Positions 32,881-41,457 of a stretch of DNA of 64,000 bases are shown one piece after another (position 1 is the first letter of the stretch; each line of letters opens with the position of its first letter). The DNA is from an uncultured Bacteroidales bacterium. Lineage in GTDB: Bacteria > Bacteroidota > Bacteroidia > Bacteroidales > UBA932. The stretch is from assembly GCA_900545245.1 (NCBI GenBank), contig UQYV01000002.1, positions 76,324 to 140,323 of the forward strand. The letters are read 5' to 3'. A model generated the notes under the pieces. That model saw nothing but the letters and a program-made list of their open reading frames with translations, made no database searches and had not been told where the DNA came from. The position numbers and the translations under genes were made by a program.

Positions 32881-34515
32881 TCACAGCCGGAGTACAGAAT
32901 CGCAGTAGTCGATGACGCGGCCGCGGTGGGTGATGAAAATCATCGTGCGGGTGTTCAGTTTTGCCGTTAGACGTTGAAGCAGGAGGTCTTCTGTGGCGTT
33001 ATCGAGGGCGGAACTGAACTCATCAAGGAGGAGGATGCTGCCGGGACGCAGGAGGGCGCGTGCTATGGCGATACGTTGGGCCTGCCCCTCGGAAAGCCCG
33101 CCACCGGCTTCAAAGCATTGGGTGTCAAGACCAGACGGAAGCTCCATAACAAAATCTGCAGCAGCCGTGTAGAGGGCTTCTTTCATCTGGCTGTCCGTGG
33201 CGTGCGGGTCGCCCATTTGAAGATTTTCGCGAATTGTCCCGCTGAAAAGAGTGTTGCCCTGAGGGACATAGACAAGATTGCAGCGGGTGGATTCCGATGC
33301 ACGGACCTTTTCGTCAGCGGAATAAATGCTGACTGAACCCTTTGTCGGTGAGAGGAGCGAGAGCATCAGCTTTATCAATGTGCTCTTACCTCTTCCGGTC
33401 GGTCCGACGATGGATGTCTTCGAGCCGGGGACAAAGTCAAAGGAGAAATTGGTGAATATGTCATCTACACCGTCAGAATAGCGGAAAGAAAGATTCTCTA
33501 CACTCACTCCGGCAGTGCCGCGGAGGAAGTGCTGCTCATCCGAACTCTCCAGCGGGAGCTTCTCTATTTCCTCAATGCGGTCGATAGAGGCGGTGCAGTG
33601 CATCAAGGTAGGCAGTTGCTCGCTCACCTGAACAAGCGGCCGCTGCACCTGCCCGACGAGTTGGAGAATTGCTGTGAGAGCACCATAAGTCACCACTCCC
33701 CCGGCGATGCCGTAAATTCCCCAAAGGAACGCGACGGCGTAGCCAATGGTGAAGGAGAACGCTATCAGAGTGCGCGCAATTACACTAAACTTGGCCCTAC
33801 GCATATTTTTCTCATAATTGTCCACCTGCAGTTCCTCCAGGTCCTCGCTGCTCGCCTCTGTGTATTCAAGTATCTGAAGCAGCATGATGTGTTGGACAGA
33901 TTCCTGAATGTGTGCCTCGACTTCGGAGTCGCTCTTGCGGATGTCGAGCGTTAGGTTACGGACACGGTACATAACATAGCGCCCACCGAAGATTGCAATC
34001 GGAATTATAAGCACAAGAATCCACGCGAGCCTCGCATCAATTTGGAGGAGATAGACAAACGCGGCAAGGAACTGCAGCCCTGCCCAGAAAAGATTAGGAA
34101 CAACGCAGCAGAACGTATTTGAGACCGTCGAGACGTCCACCTGCAGACGATTCAGCATGTCGCCGGTGTGGTATTTCCTCGAATACTCGTTCTTCAGATG
34201 AAGCAGGTCATCAAAAAGCCTAAGCCTTATCCGGTTGGCCATGCTCACGGAAATCTTGGACTGGTAATATGACTTGACGGCCACAATCCCGGGACGAATC
34301 ATAGACAGAGCGAGAAAGGCCGCAGCATAGACTGCAAGACCATATTTCTCGTCCGGAACGCCCTTGAAATGAAGTATCGCTACATCCACAAGCCTCTTGC
34401 TGAGCCACACATAACCGAGTGCAAAGGCAACCATGAGAATTTGACACAGAAGAACAAGGGCATACGACCACCTGCACTGCCTCACCTCATTGAAAAACCA
34501 GCGGATGTAGTTCAT
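32881..34515 (-). CDS. ABC transporter with fused permease and ATPase
   Basis: Exporter-type ABC half-transporter of 544 residues (MsbA/MDR-like). The transmembrane domain has six hydrophobic segments between residues 15 and 300, and a long coupling helix region (LQVDVSTVSNTFCCVV). The ATPase has Walker A GPTGRGKST near residue 367, with Arg where Ser or Ala is common; signature GGGLSEGQAQRIAIARAL near 465; Walker B ILLLDEFSSALDN near 487; and H-loop ITHRGR near 525. It is the last gene of the minus-strand capsule-export run and lies 27 bases after the aminotransferase gene. It may move a lipid-linked glycan or another compound; the substrate is not visible. Confidence 0.9.
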   Translation of the reverse strand: MNYIRWFFNEVRQCRWSYALVLLCQILMVAFALGYVWLSKRLVDVAILHFKGVPDEKYGLAVYAAAFLALSMIRPGIVAVKSYYQSKISVSMANRIRLRLFDDLLHLKNEYSRKYHTGDMLNRLQVDVSTVSNTFCCVVPNLFWAGLQFLAAFVYLLQIDARLAWILVLIIPIAIFGGRYVMYRVRNLTLDIRKSDSEVEAHIQESVQHIMLLQILEYTEASSEDLEELQVDNYEKNMRRAKFSVIARTLIAFSFTIGYAVAFLWGIYGIAGGVVTYGALTAILQLVGQVQRPLVQVSEQLPTLMHCTASIDRIEEIEKLPLESSDEQHFLRGTAGVSVENLSFRYSDGVDDIFTNFSFDFVPGSKTSIVGPTGRGKSTLIKLMLSLLSPTKGSVSIYSADEKVRASESTRCNLVYVPQGNTLFSGTIRENLQMGDPHATDSQMKEALYTAAADFVMELPSGLDTQCFEAGGGLSEGQAQRIAIARALLRPGSILLLDEFSSALDNATEDLLLQRLTAKLNTRTMIFITHRGRVIDYCDSVLRL

Positions 34516-34542
34516 TATACGCGGGGATTATTGAGAAAACGA

Positions 34543-35742
34543 CTATTCCCGACGCCCGGGGTAAACTTTCAGAGCCTCGGCAAGCACCTTGAGTGCCATC
34601 TTGAGCTCGGACTTGCAGATGGTGTAGGAGATGCGGACTTCGTCGCGTCCACGTCCCTCGTCGGTGTAGAAACCCGATGCCGGCGCGAGCATAACTGTCT
34701 GTCCCTCATAGCTAAAGTCGCTCAGAAGCCATGCGCAGAACCTGTCGCTGTCGTCAATCGGAAGCCGGGCCACCGTGTAGAACGCACCCATAGGAATCGG
34801 GGAATAAACTCCAGGAATACTGTTCAGCCCGTCAATCAGGCAGTTGCGTCGTTCGATGAATTCCTCGTAAGTGTGGATGGCATAGTCACGCGGCGCGTCA
34901 AGCGAAGCCTCGGCGACAATCTGTCCGAGAAGAGGCGGCGAAAGACGTGCCTGGCAGAACTTCATCACGGCCTCGTGAACATTGCGGTTTTTGGTGATGA
35001 GGGCACCGATGCGTATTCCGCATTCGCTGTATCTTTTTGACACAGAATCGATAAGCACAACATTATCTTCAATCCCTTCAAGATGGAAAGCAGAGATGTA
35101 CGGCGAACCTGTGTAGATGAACTCCCTGTAGACCTCGTCAGAGAAGAGGAAAAGGTTGTGCTTCTTCACAAGGTCGCGAATCTGATTCATCTCGCTGCGG
35201 GTGTAGAGGTAGCCGCTCGGATTGTTCGGGTTGCAGATGAGTATTCCTTTGGTGTGCCGGGTGACAAGTTTCTCGATTTCATCGATATGTGGCAGCGCGA
35301 ATCCCTCCTCTATCGTGGAGACAACAGGACGGATGACGGCTCCGGCGGAAACGGCGAACGCCATGTAGTTAGCGTATGCCGGTTCCGGAACAATAATCTC
35401 ATCTCCAGGATTGAGACAGGCGAGAAAGGCGAAGAGAACAGCTTCACTTCCTCCTGTCGTGATGATTATGTCATCTGCTGAGACCTTTATCTGATACTGG
35501 TCATAATAGCCGACAAGCTTTTCACGAAAAGAACGGAAACCATCGCTCGGGCTATACTCCAAAACCTTTCTGTCTATGTGTTTGAGTGCATCGAGACCGA
35601 CTGCCGGCGTCTCAATGTCCGGCTGCCCGATGTTCAGTTTGTAAATATGGACCCCCCTATTCATTGCGGCTTCCGCAAGCGGGAAGAGTTTTCTGATCGG
35701 TGACGACGGCATAAGTTCCGCCCTTTCTGAGATAGCTGGCAT
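34543..35742 (-). CDS. Class I/II pyridoxal-phosphate aminotransferase
   Basis: PLP enzyme of 399 residues of the AspB/aspartate aminotransferase subgroup. The cofactor Lys is in DSVSKRYSECGIRIGALI, near residue 234. Other marks: LNIGQPDIETP near 36, TGGSEAVLFAFLACLNPGDEIIVPEPAYANY near 91-121, CNPNNPSGYLYTR near 172, and the C-terminal Arg in DEVRISYTICKSE. The substrate is probably aspartate or another amino acid. It stands between the CpsB-like and ABC genes in the capsule-export run (gaps 12 and 27 bases), so its product may serve sugar or amino-acid decoration, though this could be simple proximity. Confidence 0.9.
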   Translation of the reverse strand: MPAISERAELMPSSPIRKLFPLAEAAMNRGVHIYKLNIGQPDIETPAVGLDALKHIDRKVLEYSPSDGFRSFREKLVGYYDQYQIKVSADDIIITTGGSEAVLFAFLACLNPGDEIIVPEPAYANYMAFAVSAGAVIRPVVSTIEEGFALPHIDEIEKLVTRHTKGILICNPNNPSGYLYTRSEMNQIRDLVKKHNLFLFSDEVYREFIYTGSPYISAFHLEGIEDNVVLIDSVSKRYSECGIRIGALITKNRNVHEAVMKFCQARLSPPLLGQIVAEASLDAPRDYAIHTYEEFIERRNCLIDGLNSIPGVYSPIPMGAFYTVARLPIDDSDRFCAWLLSDFSYEGQTVMLAPASGFYTDEGRGRDEVRISYTICKSELKMALKVLAEALKVYPGRRE

Positions 35743-35754
35743 AACAATAAAGTT

Positions 35755-36483
35755 TTACTGATTAAACTTCCGGCTACTTTCCGCGAGTGCAGTAAGTTTC
35801 TTGAGCGTCTTTGACGTGAGGACTTTACGGGTGTCCTGGTCAATTATTGCTTTTACTCTATGGCAATCAGATCCGAACATCGCATACATGCCGTTTTCCA
35901 ACAACCATTCAGACTTACCCTTCGCAGTCTTTCCATAATAGCCTGTCAACGAGGCAAGGTTCATCTGCAGCAGGACGCCCCGAGAAACGATGGATTTGTA
36001 GTCGTCCTTCCCTAAGTAGCGGTAGCGCTCTGGATGCGCGAGTATCGGTGTCAGGCCGGCCATCTGTATGAGTGAGATGGTCGCGTCCAGATTGTATGGA
36101 GGATTGTTCAGAGACGTCTCCACAAGGACACGGTCAGCTCCGTGCAGAAGCAAATCCCTGGCCCGTAGCCTTTCCATGAATAAGTTGTCTATCATGTATT
36201 CAGCGGCAAGGTGCAGCCTTATGCTCCCTTGATAGAGTTTCTGAAGCTGAGAGAAACGCTCCTTGAGCTTTTCCGTCGTGTTCGGAACATCTTCCATCAC
36301 GTGCGGTGTGCACCAGACATCAGTGACACCGAGAGACTCCTCGTATGCGAGCATCTCAAGCGAATCGGTGCGGTGCTTGGAACCGTCGTCCACGCCAAAC
36401 AGTATGTGCGAATGCGCATCGACGGAGCCTGAAAGTACTCCAGACTCCGCCAATGTGAATTTAGTTCTCAAAAAGTCAAACAT
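35755..36483 (-). CDS. CpsB/CapC-type tyrosine-protein phosphatase (PHP fold)
   Basis: Metal-dependent tyrosine phosphatase of 242 residues that removes phosphate from the Wzc-type kinase. The PHP-domain metal ligands are visible: SVDAHSHILFGVDDGS near residues 21-36, DVWCTPHV near 56, EYMIDN near 95, LAHPERY near 150, and GSDCH near 200. It is preceded immediately (9 bases) by the Wzc-like kinase gene, the usual pairing of kinase and phosphatase in Bacteroidota capsule loci. The phosphatase probably acts on the Tyr-rich tail of that kinase. Confidence 0.9.
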   Translation of the reverse strand: MFDFLRTKFTLAESGVLSGSVDAHSHILFGVDDGSKHRTDSLEMLAYEESLGVTDVWCTPHVMEDVPNTTEKLKERFSQLQKLYQGSIRLHLAAEYMIDNLFMERLRARDLLLHGADRVLVETSLNNPPYNLDATISLIQMAGLTPILAHPERYRYLGKDDYKSIVSRGVLLQMNLASLTGYYGKTAKGKSEWLLENGMYAMFGSDCHRVKAIIDQDTRKVLTSKTLKKLTALAESSRKFNQ

Positions 36484-36492
36484 GGCTACCCA

Positions 36493-38934
36493 TTATTCGA
36501 TTTCCTTCGAGTCGTCGGAATCATTTCCATAACCATATCCGTAGCCATAACCATAGCCATATCCGTAGCCGTAACCGTTTCCTGACTTTGCGTATGGCTT
36601 GTATTCCATCTGCACTCCATTAAGAACGATGCACATGTGTTTGTACTTGTTCTGTTCATAGAGCTCATTAATCTTCGGCATCAGACGCTTGTCGAACAAA
36701 CCGGCCCTTGCAACGAAGAGCGTCATGTCAACATACTGTGTCACGATTGCGGAATCGGCAACAATTTCGATAGGAGGACAGTCGATGAAAACATAGTCAT
36801 ATTTTTCCTTCAGTTCGTCCACCATCTTCGGGAACACATCGGAAAGCAGAAGTTCCGTAGGGTTAGGAGGAAGGACGCCGACAGGAAGACAATCGAGGTT
36901 ATTCGCAACGTTCACTGTGACTGAAGAAAGGTCGTGGATGTCTCCGTTAAGGTAGGAAGAAACTCCCTGCACAGCATTAACATTCAGTGCCTTACTCAAT
37001 GAAGCCTTGCGGAGGTCGAGGTCAACGAGCACAACCCGTGCCGGCTTGATTGACATTGCAGCCGCGATGTTCATTATGTTGTAGGTCTTTCCGGCATTAG
37101 GGTTGAACGATGTGAGCATAATCACATGCGATCCTTTCTTTCCGAGCATGAGATCGAGATTCGTGCGAAGCACGCGGTAGGCCTCGTTCATCATGTTTCT
37201 CTTGCCGGCCTTAACCACAATCCTGCATCCGTCTTCATCGGCCGCCTTTTTCTTTCCGAACCGGCGGATAAAGCTGAACTTGCCTCTCTTGAGGACAGCG
37301 TGAGGAATCTCAGCAAGGAACGGAACCTTGAGCGAAGCAAGATCCTGACGTGTTTTGACGGTAGTGTCGAGCACTATCCTGAGGAAGAAACAGGCGAAAG
37401 GAATCGCGCAGCCCATAATCAGTGCAAGAAGTAGAATCATTGCCTTTCTCGGAGCGACAGGGTTCGGAGAGCCGTTAGGGCGCATGATCACTCTGGTGTT
37501 GCCGACATTGACAAGAGCCGTAATCTCATTCTCCTCCCTTTTCTGGAGAAGGAAGATGTAGAGAGATTCCTTCACTTTCTGCTGACGGGTCATCGAAAGG
37601 AGTTCATATTCCTGCCCGGAACTTGAAGATATGCGCTTGAGAACCTGATCCTCCTGCTGCTTGAGGCCGTCAGCCTGAAGGTTGAGCGTTGCCACGAGGT
37701 TGTCGATGGAACGGAGAATTGCGTTGCGCATCGAAGCGATGGAAACATTAAGGTCAGCTACCATTGGGTTTTCGCTTCCGGCAGACTTGTAGCGGTCGCG
37801 CTGAAGGATGAGCTTGTTGTACTCGCCTATCTGCGACTCTACGCTCGTGCTTGCAATTCCGGAATTTGACGGAATGAGGTTTGTGACGTGTGCAGGGTCA
37901 TTGAGATAGTCCTTGATGAATGTCGCTATTGAAAGCTGGTTGTTAACCTCAAAAAGCTTTTCTGCGTATGTCGAAGACTCCTCAAGATACTGCTGGGCAA
38001 CTGCCTTGAGATCAGTGAGATTGTTGCTTGCCTTGTAGGCCTTGAGATCGCCTTCAATGCCGCCGAGCTCATTCTCGATGATTCCGAGGCGTTCCGTTAT
38101 GAAAGTGCTGGTGTTTCTCGCCGCACGGTTCTTGTCGTAGAGCCAGACTTCATTGTAGACATCTATCAGGCTATTGAGAATATTCTCTGCCCTTGAAGGG
38201 AACTTGTCCTTGTAGTTGAGCACGAGAACCGTGGATTCCTTGCTTGAAATGTTGGCGGAAAGGTTAGCGCAATATGCTTTTGCACGAGCCATCGGGTTTG
38301 CCCATGATATGAGGATGTCGTTCTTCCACTTGTCGAAGCTGAGTGTAGGATGAAGGGTTATTGTTCCGACAGGGGTAGAGAGCGTGTCCCCGACATTTCC
38401 CTGCACCTTTTCCTTGATTTTGTCCCGTCCGATACGGAAATCGCTCAGAACGAATGTGCTGTCCCCTTCCTTTCTTACATTGAACGAAAAGCCCTTGGTC
38501 GGATTATTCCCTCCGAGTTTCAGTTCAAGCGGAGTGTTTCGGTAGAGTTCGACGTTACGCATGAACTGCTTCTCCACATACACTGTCTGGAGGGCGTTTC
38601 TTTCGACTACAATCTCCATGAGGTCAGGAGATGTGAATGCCTCCATCTCGTTTTCTACAGCAACGGTGTTGCGAAGACGCATTCCACCGCCTGTGAATGA
38701 CGAAAGGTTACGTACCGCCGCGTCCTGCGCACTCTCGTCGACGATGAGCTTGGCACTGCGGCTGAATGTCGAAGGCGTTCTATAGAGATATATTCCCGCG
38801 CAGAACACGCAAACTATGATTCCTGCCACGAACCACCACTTGTTGCCCCAAATGATGTTCCAGATGTCAACCAAAGAAAGCGCGTTCTGGGTTGAGTCTG
38901 CTCCGTTCTGCTGCTGATTGTTAAGTTCTTCCAT
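36493..38934 (-). CDS. Wzc-like polysaccharide co-polymerase / BY-kinase
   Basis: Inner-membrane protein of 813 residues that controls polymerisation and export of capsule or exopolysaccharide and autophosphorylates on tyrosines. The first TM is near 34-51 (WWFVAGIIVCVFCAGIYLY), a Wzz-like periplasmic domain with long coiled coils spans residues 60-500, and a second TM is near 505-525 (AMILLLALIMGCAIPFACFF). The cytoplasmic kinase domain has Walker A SFNPNAGKTY near 614, Walker A' VVLVDLDLRKAS near 640, and Walker B YVFIDCPP near 720. The C-terminal tail has eight Gly-Tyr repeats (residues 787-802). It is followed by its phosphatase gene and preceded by the Wza-like gene (37 bases). Confidence 0.93.
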   Translation of the reverse strand: MEELNNQQQNGADSTQNALSLVDIWNIIWGNKWWFVAGIIVCVFCAGIYLYRTPSTFSRSAKLIVDESAQDAAVRNLSSFTGGGMRLRNTVAVENEMEAFTSPDLMEIVVERNALQTVYVEKQFMRNVELYRNTPLELKLGGNNPTKGFSFNVRKEGDSTFVLSDFRIGRDKIKEKVQGNVGDTLSTPVGTITLHPTLSFDKWKNDILISWANPMARAKAYCANLSANISSKESTVLVLNYKDKFPSRAENILNSLIDVYNEVWLYDKNRAARNTSTFITERLGIIENELGGIEGDLKAYKASNNLTDLKAVAQQYLEESSTYAEKLFEVNNQLSIATFIKDYLNDPAHVTNLIPSNSGIASTSVESQIGEYNKLILQRDRYKSAGSENPMVADLNVSIASMRNAILRSIDNLVATLNLQADGLKQQEDQVLKRISSSSGQEYELLSMTRQQKVKESLYIFLLQKREENEITALVNVGNTRVIMRPNGSPNPVAPRKAMILLLALIMGCAIPFACFFLRIVLDTTVKTRQDLASLKVPFLAEIPHAVLKRGKFSFIRRFGKKKAADEDGCRIVVKAGKRNMMNEAYRVLRTNLDLMLGKKGSHVIMLTSFNPNAGKTYNIMNIAAAMSIKPARVVLVDLDLRKASLSKALNVNAVQGVSSYLNGDIHDLSSVTVNVANNLDCLPVGVLPPNPTELLLSDVFPKMVDELKEKYDYVFIDCPPIEIVADSAIVTQYVDMTLFVARAGLFDKRLMPKINELYEQNKYKHMCIVLNGVQMEYKPYAKSGNGYGYGYGYGYGYGYGYGNDSDDSKEIE
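36529..36576 (-). repeat. Eight tandem Gly-Tyr codon pairs in the kinase tail
   Basis: Eight successive 6-base units of the form GGN TAY (minus strand) encode a (Gly-Tyr)8 run. It is the probable Tyr cluster that is phosphorylated. Unit number can change without shifting the frame. Codon use within the units varies, so it is not a simple perfect repeat. Confidence 0.92.
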
Positions 38935-38971
38935 ATATACTTACTAATGTATCAGATATTTTTTCCTTAGA

Positions 38972-39802
38972 TTATTTTCTTAGAACCAATGTCGTCACGA
39001 GAGTGGCGAGGGACACGAGAAGTGAGCCTGAAGATATGGCTATACTTGTGATTCTCAATCCCTTGTCGTCCATTGTAGACTGACGCTGCTTGATCTTGGA
39101 CGGCTCCACGTAAACGATGTCGTTCTGCTGAAGATAATATGCGGGACTGTTGAACAGGTCAGTGCTCGTGAGGTCAACTTCATAGATGACCCGCTTGCCG
39201 TTCTGTTCGCGGATGACGGACACGTTCTCACGCTTTCCGAAAATGGTCAAATCACGAGCGAGACTCAAGGCCTGAAGAATGGTGACCTTATCGCCCTCAA
39301 TGGTGTAGGTGCCCGGGGAAGAGACCTCGCCAAGCACGGAAACCTTGAAGTTCGTGAACTCGACAGTCACCACGGCGTCGTCAAGATATTTTCTGTCAAG
39401 CAGTTCCTTCTTTATCGTGTCGGCACATTCCCACCTCGTCTTGCCGGCAACCTTAATCTTGCCGAGCACAGGGAAGTCGATGAAGCCGTCATTGTCGACG
39501 GAATAGCACATGATTCGCTGTGAACTTCCGCTGGAGACCATCTCTGACCCCGCGTTGTAGGAGACAATCGGGAGGTTGAACATAGGTGTAAGTTCCGGTG
39601 TCCGCGAACTGACCACAATGGAAAGCATGTCCTTCGGCTGAATCACAATGCCCGCATGCCTGTCTATGGCCTCCGGATTGTTTATCACCTTGTCCTGAAA
39701 ATATGGTATGTTCTTGTAAGAGCCGCATGAAACGGCAACAAACGAAAGCCCCAGAAGAAGCGTCAGCGAGGCTGTCCTGAATGAAAAGTTCTTCAGATTC
39801 AT
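38972..39802 (-). CDS. Wza-like polysaccharide export lipoprotein
   Basis: Outer-membrane channel component of capsule export, 276 residues. The lipoprotein signal is FRTASLTLLLGLSFVAVSC with the acylated Cys at residue 26. A Poly_export domain follows (VIQPKDMLSIVVSSRTPELTPMFN near residues 51-74, VTVEFTNFKVSVLGEVSSPGTYTIEGDK near 145-172). An SLBB-like part comes next, and the last 25 residues are hydrophobic (LVSLATLVTTLVLRK), probably a membrane-spanning end, which is common in Bacteroidota members of this family but absent in E. coli Wza. It heads the operon and is preceded by a promoter and an 87-base leader. Confidence 0.92.
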   Translation of the reverse strand: MNLKNFSFRTASLTLLLGLSFVAVSCGSYKNIPYFQDKVINNPEAIDRHAGIVIQPKDMLSIVVSSRTPELTPMFNLPIVSYNAGSEMVSSGSSQRIMCYSVDNDGFIDFPVLGKIKVAGKTRWECADTIKKELLDRKYLDDAVVTVEFTNFKVSVLGEVSSPGTYTIEGDKVTILQALSLARDLTIFGKRENVSVIREQNGKRVIYEVDLTSTDLFNSPAYYLQQNDIVYVEPSKIKQRQSTMDDKGLRITSIAISSGSLLVSLATLVTTLVLRK

Positions 39803-39846
39803 TAACTCGGTTATTCTAAATACTACTGTTTAAACAAAAACTCTGC

Positions 39847-39889
39847 GTTCGCATCCTTCTGCGCAAGTGCATAGCCTAGAATCGCGAAC
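39847..39889 (-). other. Leader hairpin of the capsule-export operon
   Basis: Just after the expected transcript start, minus-strand GTTCGC (39889-39884) can pair with GCGAAC (39852-39847) around a 31-base loop. A role in regulation is possible but not shown. Confidence 0.3.
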
Positions 39890-39895
39890 AACGCG

Positions 39896-39927
39896 CAAAG
39901 TTAGTGATTAAAAACATACAATGCAAT
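39896..39927 (-). promoter_or_regulatory. Promoter of the capsule-export operon
   Basis: Minus strand ATTG (39927-39924), a 20-base spacer, TAACTTTG (39903-39896). The -33 element touches the last base of the nhaC stop codon, and the -7 lies 94 bases before the Wza-like start. Confidence 0.65.
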
Positions 39928-41435
39928 CATTTGCCGTCCTTTAAAGGTTCAATTTTCAGTCCTTTTTCCTTTCCTCTTGCCTTTCTGTAAATCTTGTAGC
40001 CTGTTGCTGCCACGAGAATGGACATCAGCGGGGAGAGGAGGTTGAAAAAACAGTAGGGCAGGTAATCGAGCGTCGCGACCTTCAGCACCGTGGCCTGGGT
40101 CATTCCGCAGGAGTTCCATGGAATGAGGACGGAGCAGACGGTGGCGGAGTCTTCGACCGAACGGCTGAGCAGACGTGGTTCCAGCCCTTTCTCCCTGTAG
40201 AGGTTCTTGTAGAGGCTGCCGGTAAGGATTATCGAGAGGTACTGGTCTCCTGTTATCATGTTGGCGAAGATTCCTGTTCCTATAGTGGACGCGACAATGC
40301 TGAGCGTGCGGTTTATTCCCTTCTGAAGCGCATTGGTGAGACTCTGAAGCATTCCGCTGCCAACTAGGACACCGCCGAAGGCCGATGCCGAGATGACGAG
40401 AAACACTGTCGGAAGCATTCCCGTGATGCCGTTTGTGGCGATGAGCCTGTCAAGAGCAGGGTTGCCGACGGATATTCCGGTAGAGCCGTATGTCGTGAGC
40501 ATCAGTCCCTTGAATCCGTCCATAAAAGAGAGGTGGCGGTAGGCACTCAGAGGCTCTCCGGAGGCGATGTGCCAGACAATGTGCGGCTGGAATATCAGTG
40601 CCGCTGCGGCAGCGAGGAGAATGGCGACGAACAGCGTCAGAATGGCCGGCATCTTCCTGACTATCAGCACTCCGGTGATTACCGGGACAAGGAGAAGCCA
40701 GAGGTTTATGTTGAAGCAAGAGGCAAGGTCACCGGCAAACTCGGCAATTGTGCTCTGTGAGGAAGTTTCGTGCGTGAGACTGACGGCAAGAAATATTATG
40801 AGGGCGATGACGAATGAGGGAATCGTTGTCAGGAGCATGTAACGAATGTGGGTGAACAGCGGGGTTCCGGCCGCCGAGGATGCGAGAGTGGTGGTGTCGG
40901 AAAGCGGGGAAATCTTGTCTCCGAAATATGCTCCGGAAATGATTGCTCCGGCTGTCCAGCCTGCGGAGTAGCCATGCGCGGTGCCGATTCCGATGAGGGC
41001 GACACCGACCGTGGCTATTGTTGTCCAGGAACTTCCGGTCATGACGGATATGAGGGCACAGATGGCGCAGGTGGCGAAGAGGAATATCTTCGGGGTGATT
41101 ATTTTCATTCCATAGTATATCATCATCGGGACGATTCCGCTGGCCATCCATGTCCCTGCTACGGCTCCGATGAGGAAGAGGATGAGTATGGCGGAACTGA
41201 CAGAGCGGATGTTGTCCATGATTCCGTTCTCGAAGTCTTCCCACTTGACCTTGTAAAATATCATGGAAATGGCGACCACGACACCGGAAGCAAGGAGGAG
41301 AGACACCTGACTGGCTCCGTCAAGGGCGTTTCCCCCGAAGATTTTGATTACTATCGAAAGGGTCGCGGCAAGAAAGGCAAAGGGTATCAGTGACACCCAC
41401 ACTGCGGGGATTTTACCCGGATTAACTAACTTCAT
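39927..41435 (-). CDS. nhaC: Na+/H+ antiporter, NhaC family
   Basis: Inner-membrane exchanger of 502 residues with about 12 hydrophobic segments. The family signature with the charged helix-break is clear near residues 145-185: MTGSSWTTIATVGVALIG and then SGAYFGDKISPLSDTTTLAS. Further marks are NMITGDQYLSIILTG and SVEDSATVCSVLIPWNSCG towards the C-terminus. Substrate could also be malate/lactate as in MleN, since these families are close. I chose the ATG at 41435, since the protein normally starts near VNPGKIPAVWVSLIPFAF; the frame is open for 34 codons more upstream, overlapping lpd. It lies 22 bases after lpd. Confidence 0.9.
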   Translation of the reverse strand: MKLVNPGKIPAVWVSLIPFAFLAATLSIVIKIFGGNALDGASQVSLLLASGVVVAISMIFYKVKWEDFENGIMDNIRSVSSAILILFLIGAVAGTWMASGIVPMMIYYGMKIITPKIFLFATCAICALISVMTGSSWTTIATVGVALIGIGTAHGYSAGWTAGAIISGAYFGDKISPLSDTTTLASSAAGTPLFTHIRYMLLTTIPSFVIALIIFLAVSLTHETSSQSTIAEFAGDLASCFNINLWLLLVPVITGVLIVRKMPAILTLFVAILLAAAAALIFQPHIVWHIASGEPLSAYRHLSFMDGFKGLMLTTYGSTGISVGNPALDRLIATNGITGMLPTVFLVISASAFGGVLVGSGMLQSLTNALQKGINRTLSIVASTIGTGIFANMITGDQYLSIILTGSLYKNLYREKGLEPRLLSRSVEDSATVCSVLIPWNSCGMTQATVLKVATLDYLPYCFFNLLSPLMSILVAATGYKIYRKARGKEKGLKIEPLKDGK

Positions 41436-41457
41436 AAGAACTTCCCGGAACTCTATT

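Noticed and set aside
39847..39889. Riboswitch or attenuator in the capsule-export leader
   Set aside because: Only one 6-bp stem with a large loop is visible and there is no alternative structure or U-run; it is listed as a weak hairpin only.
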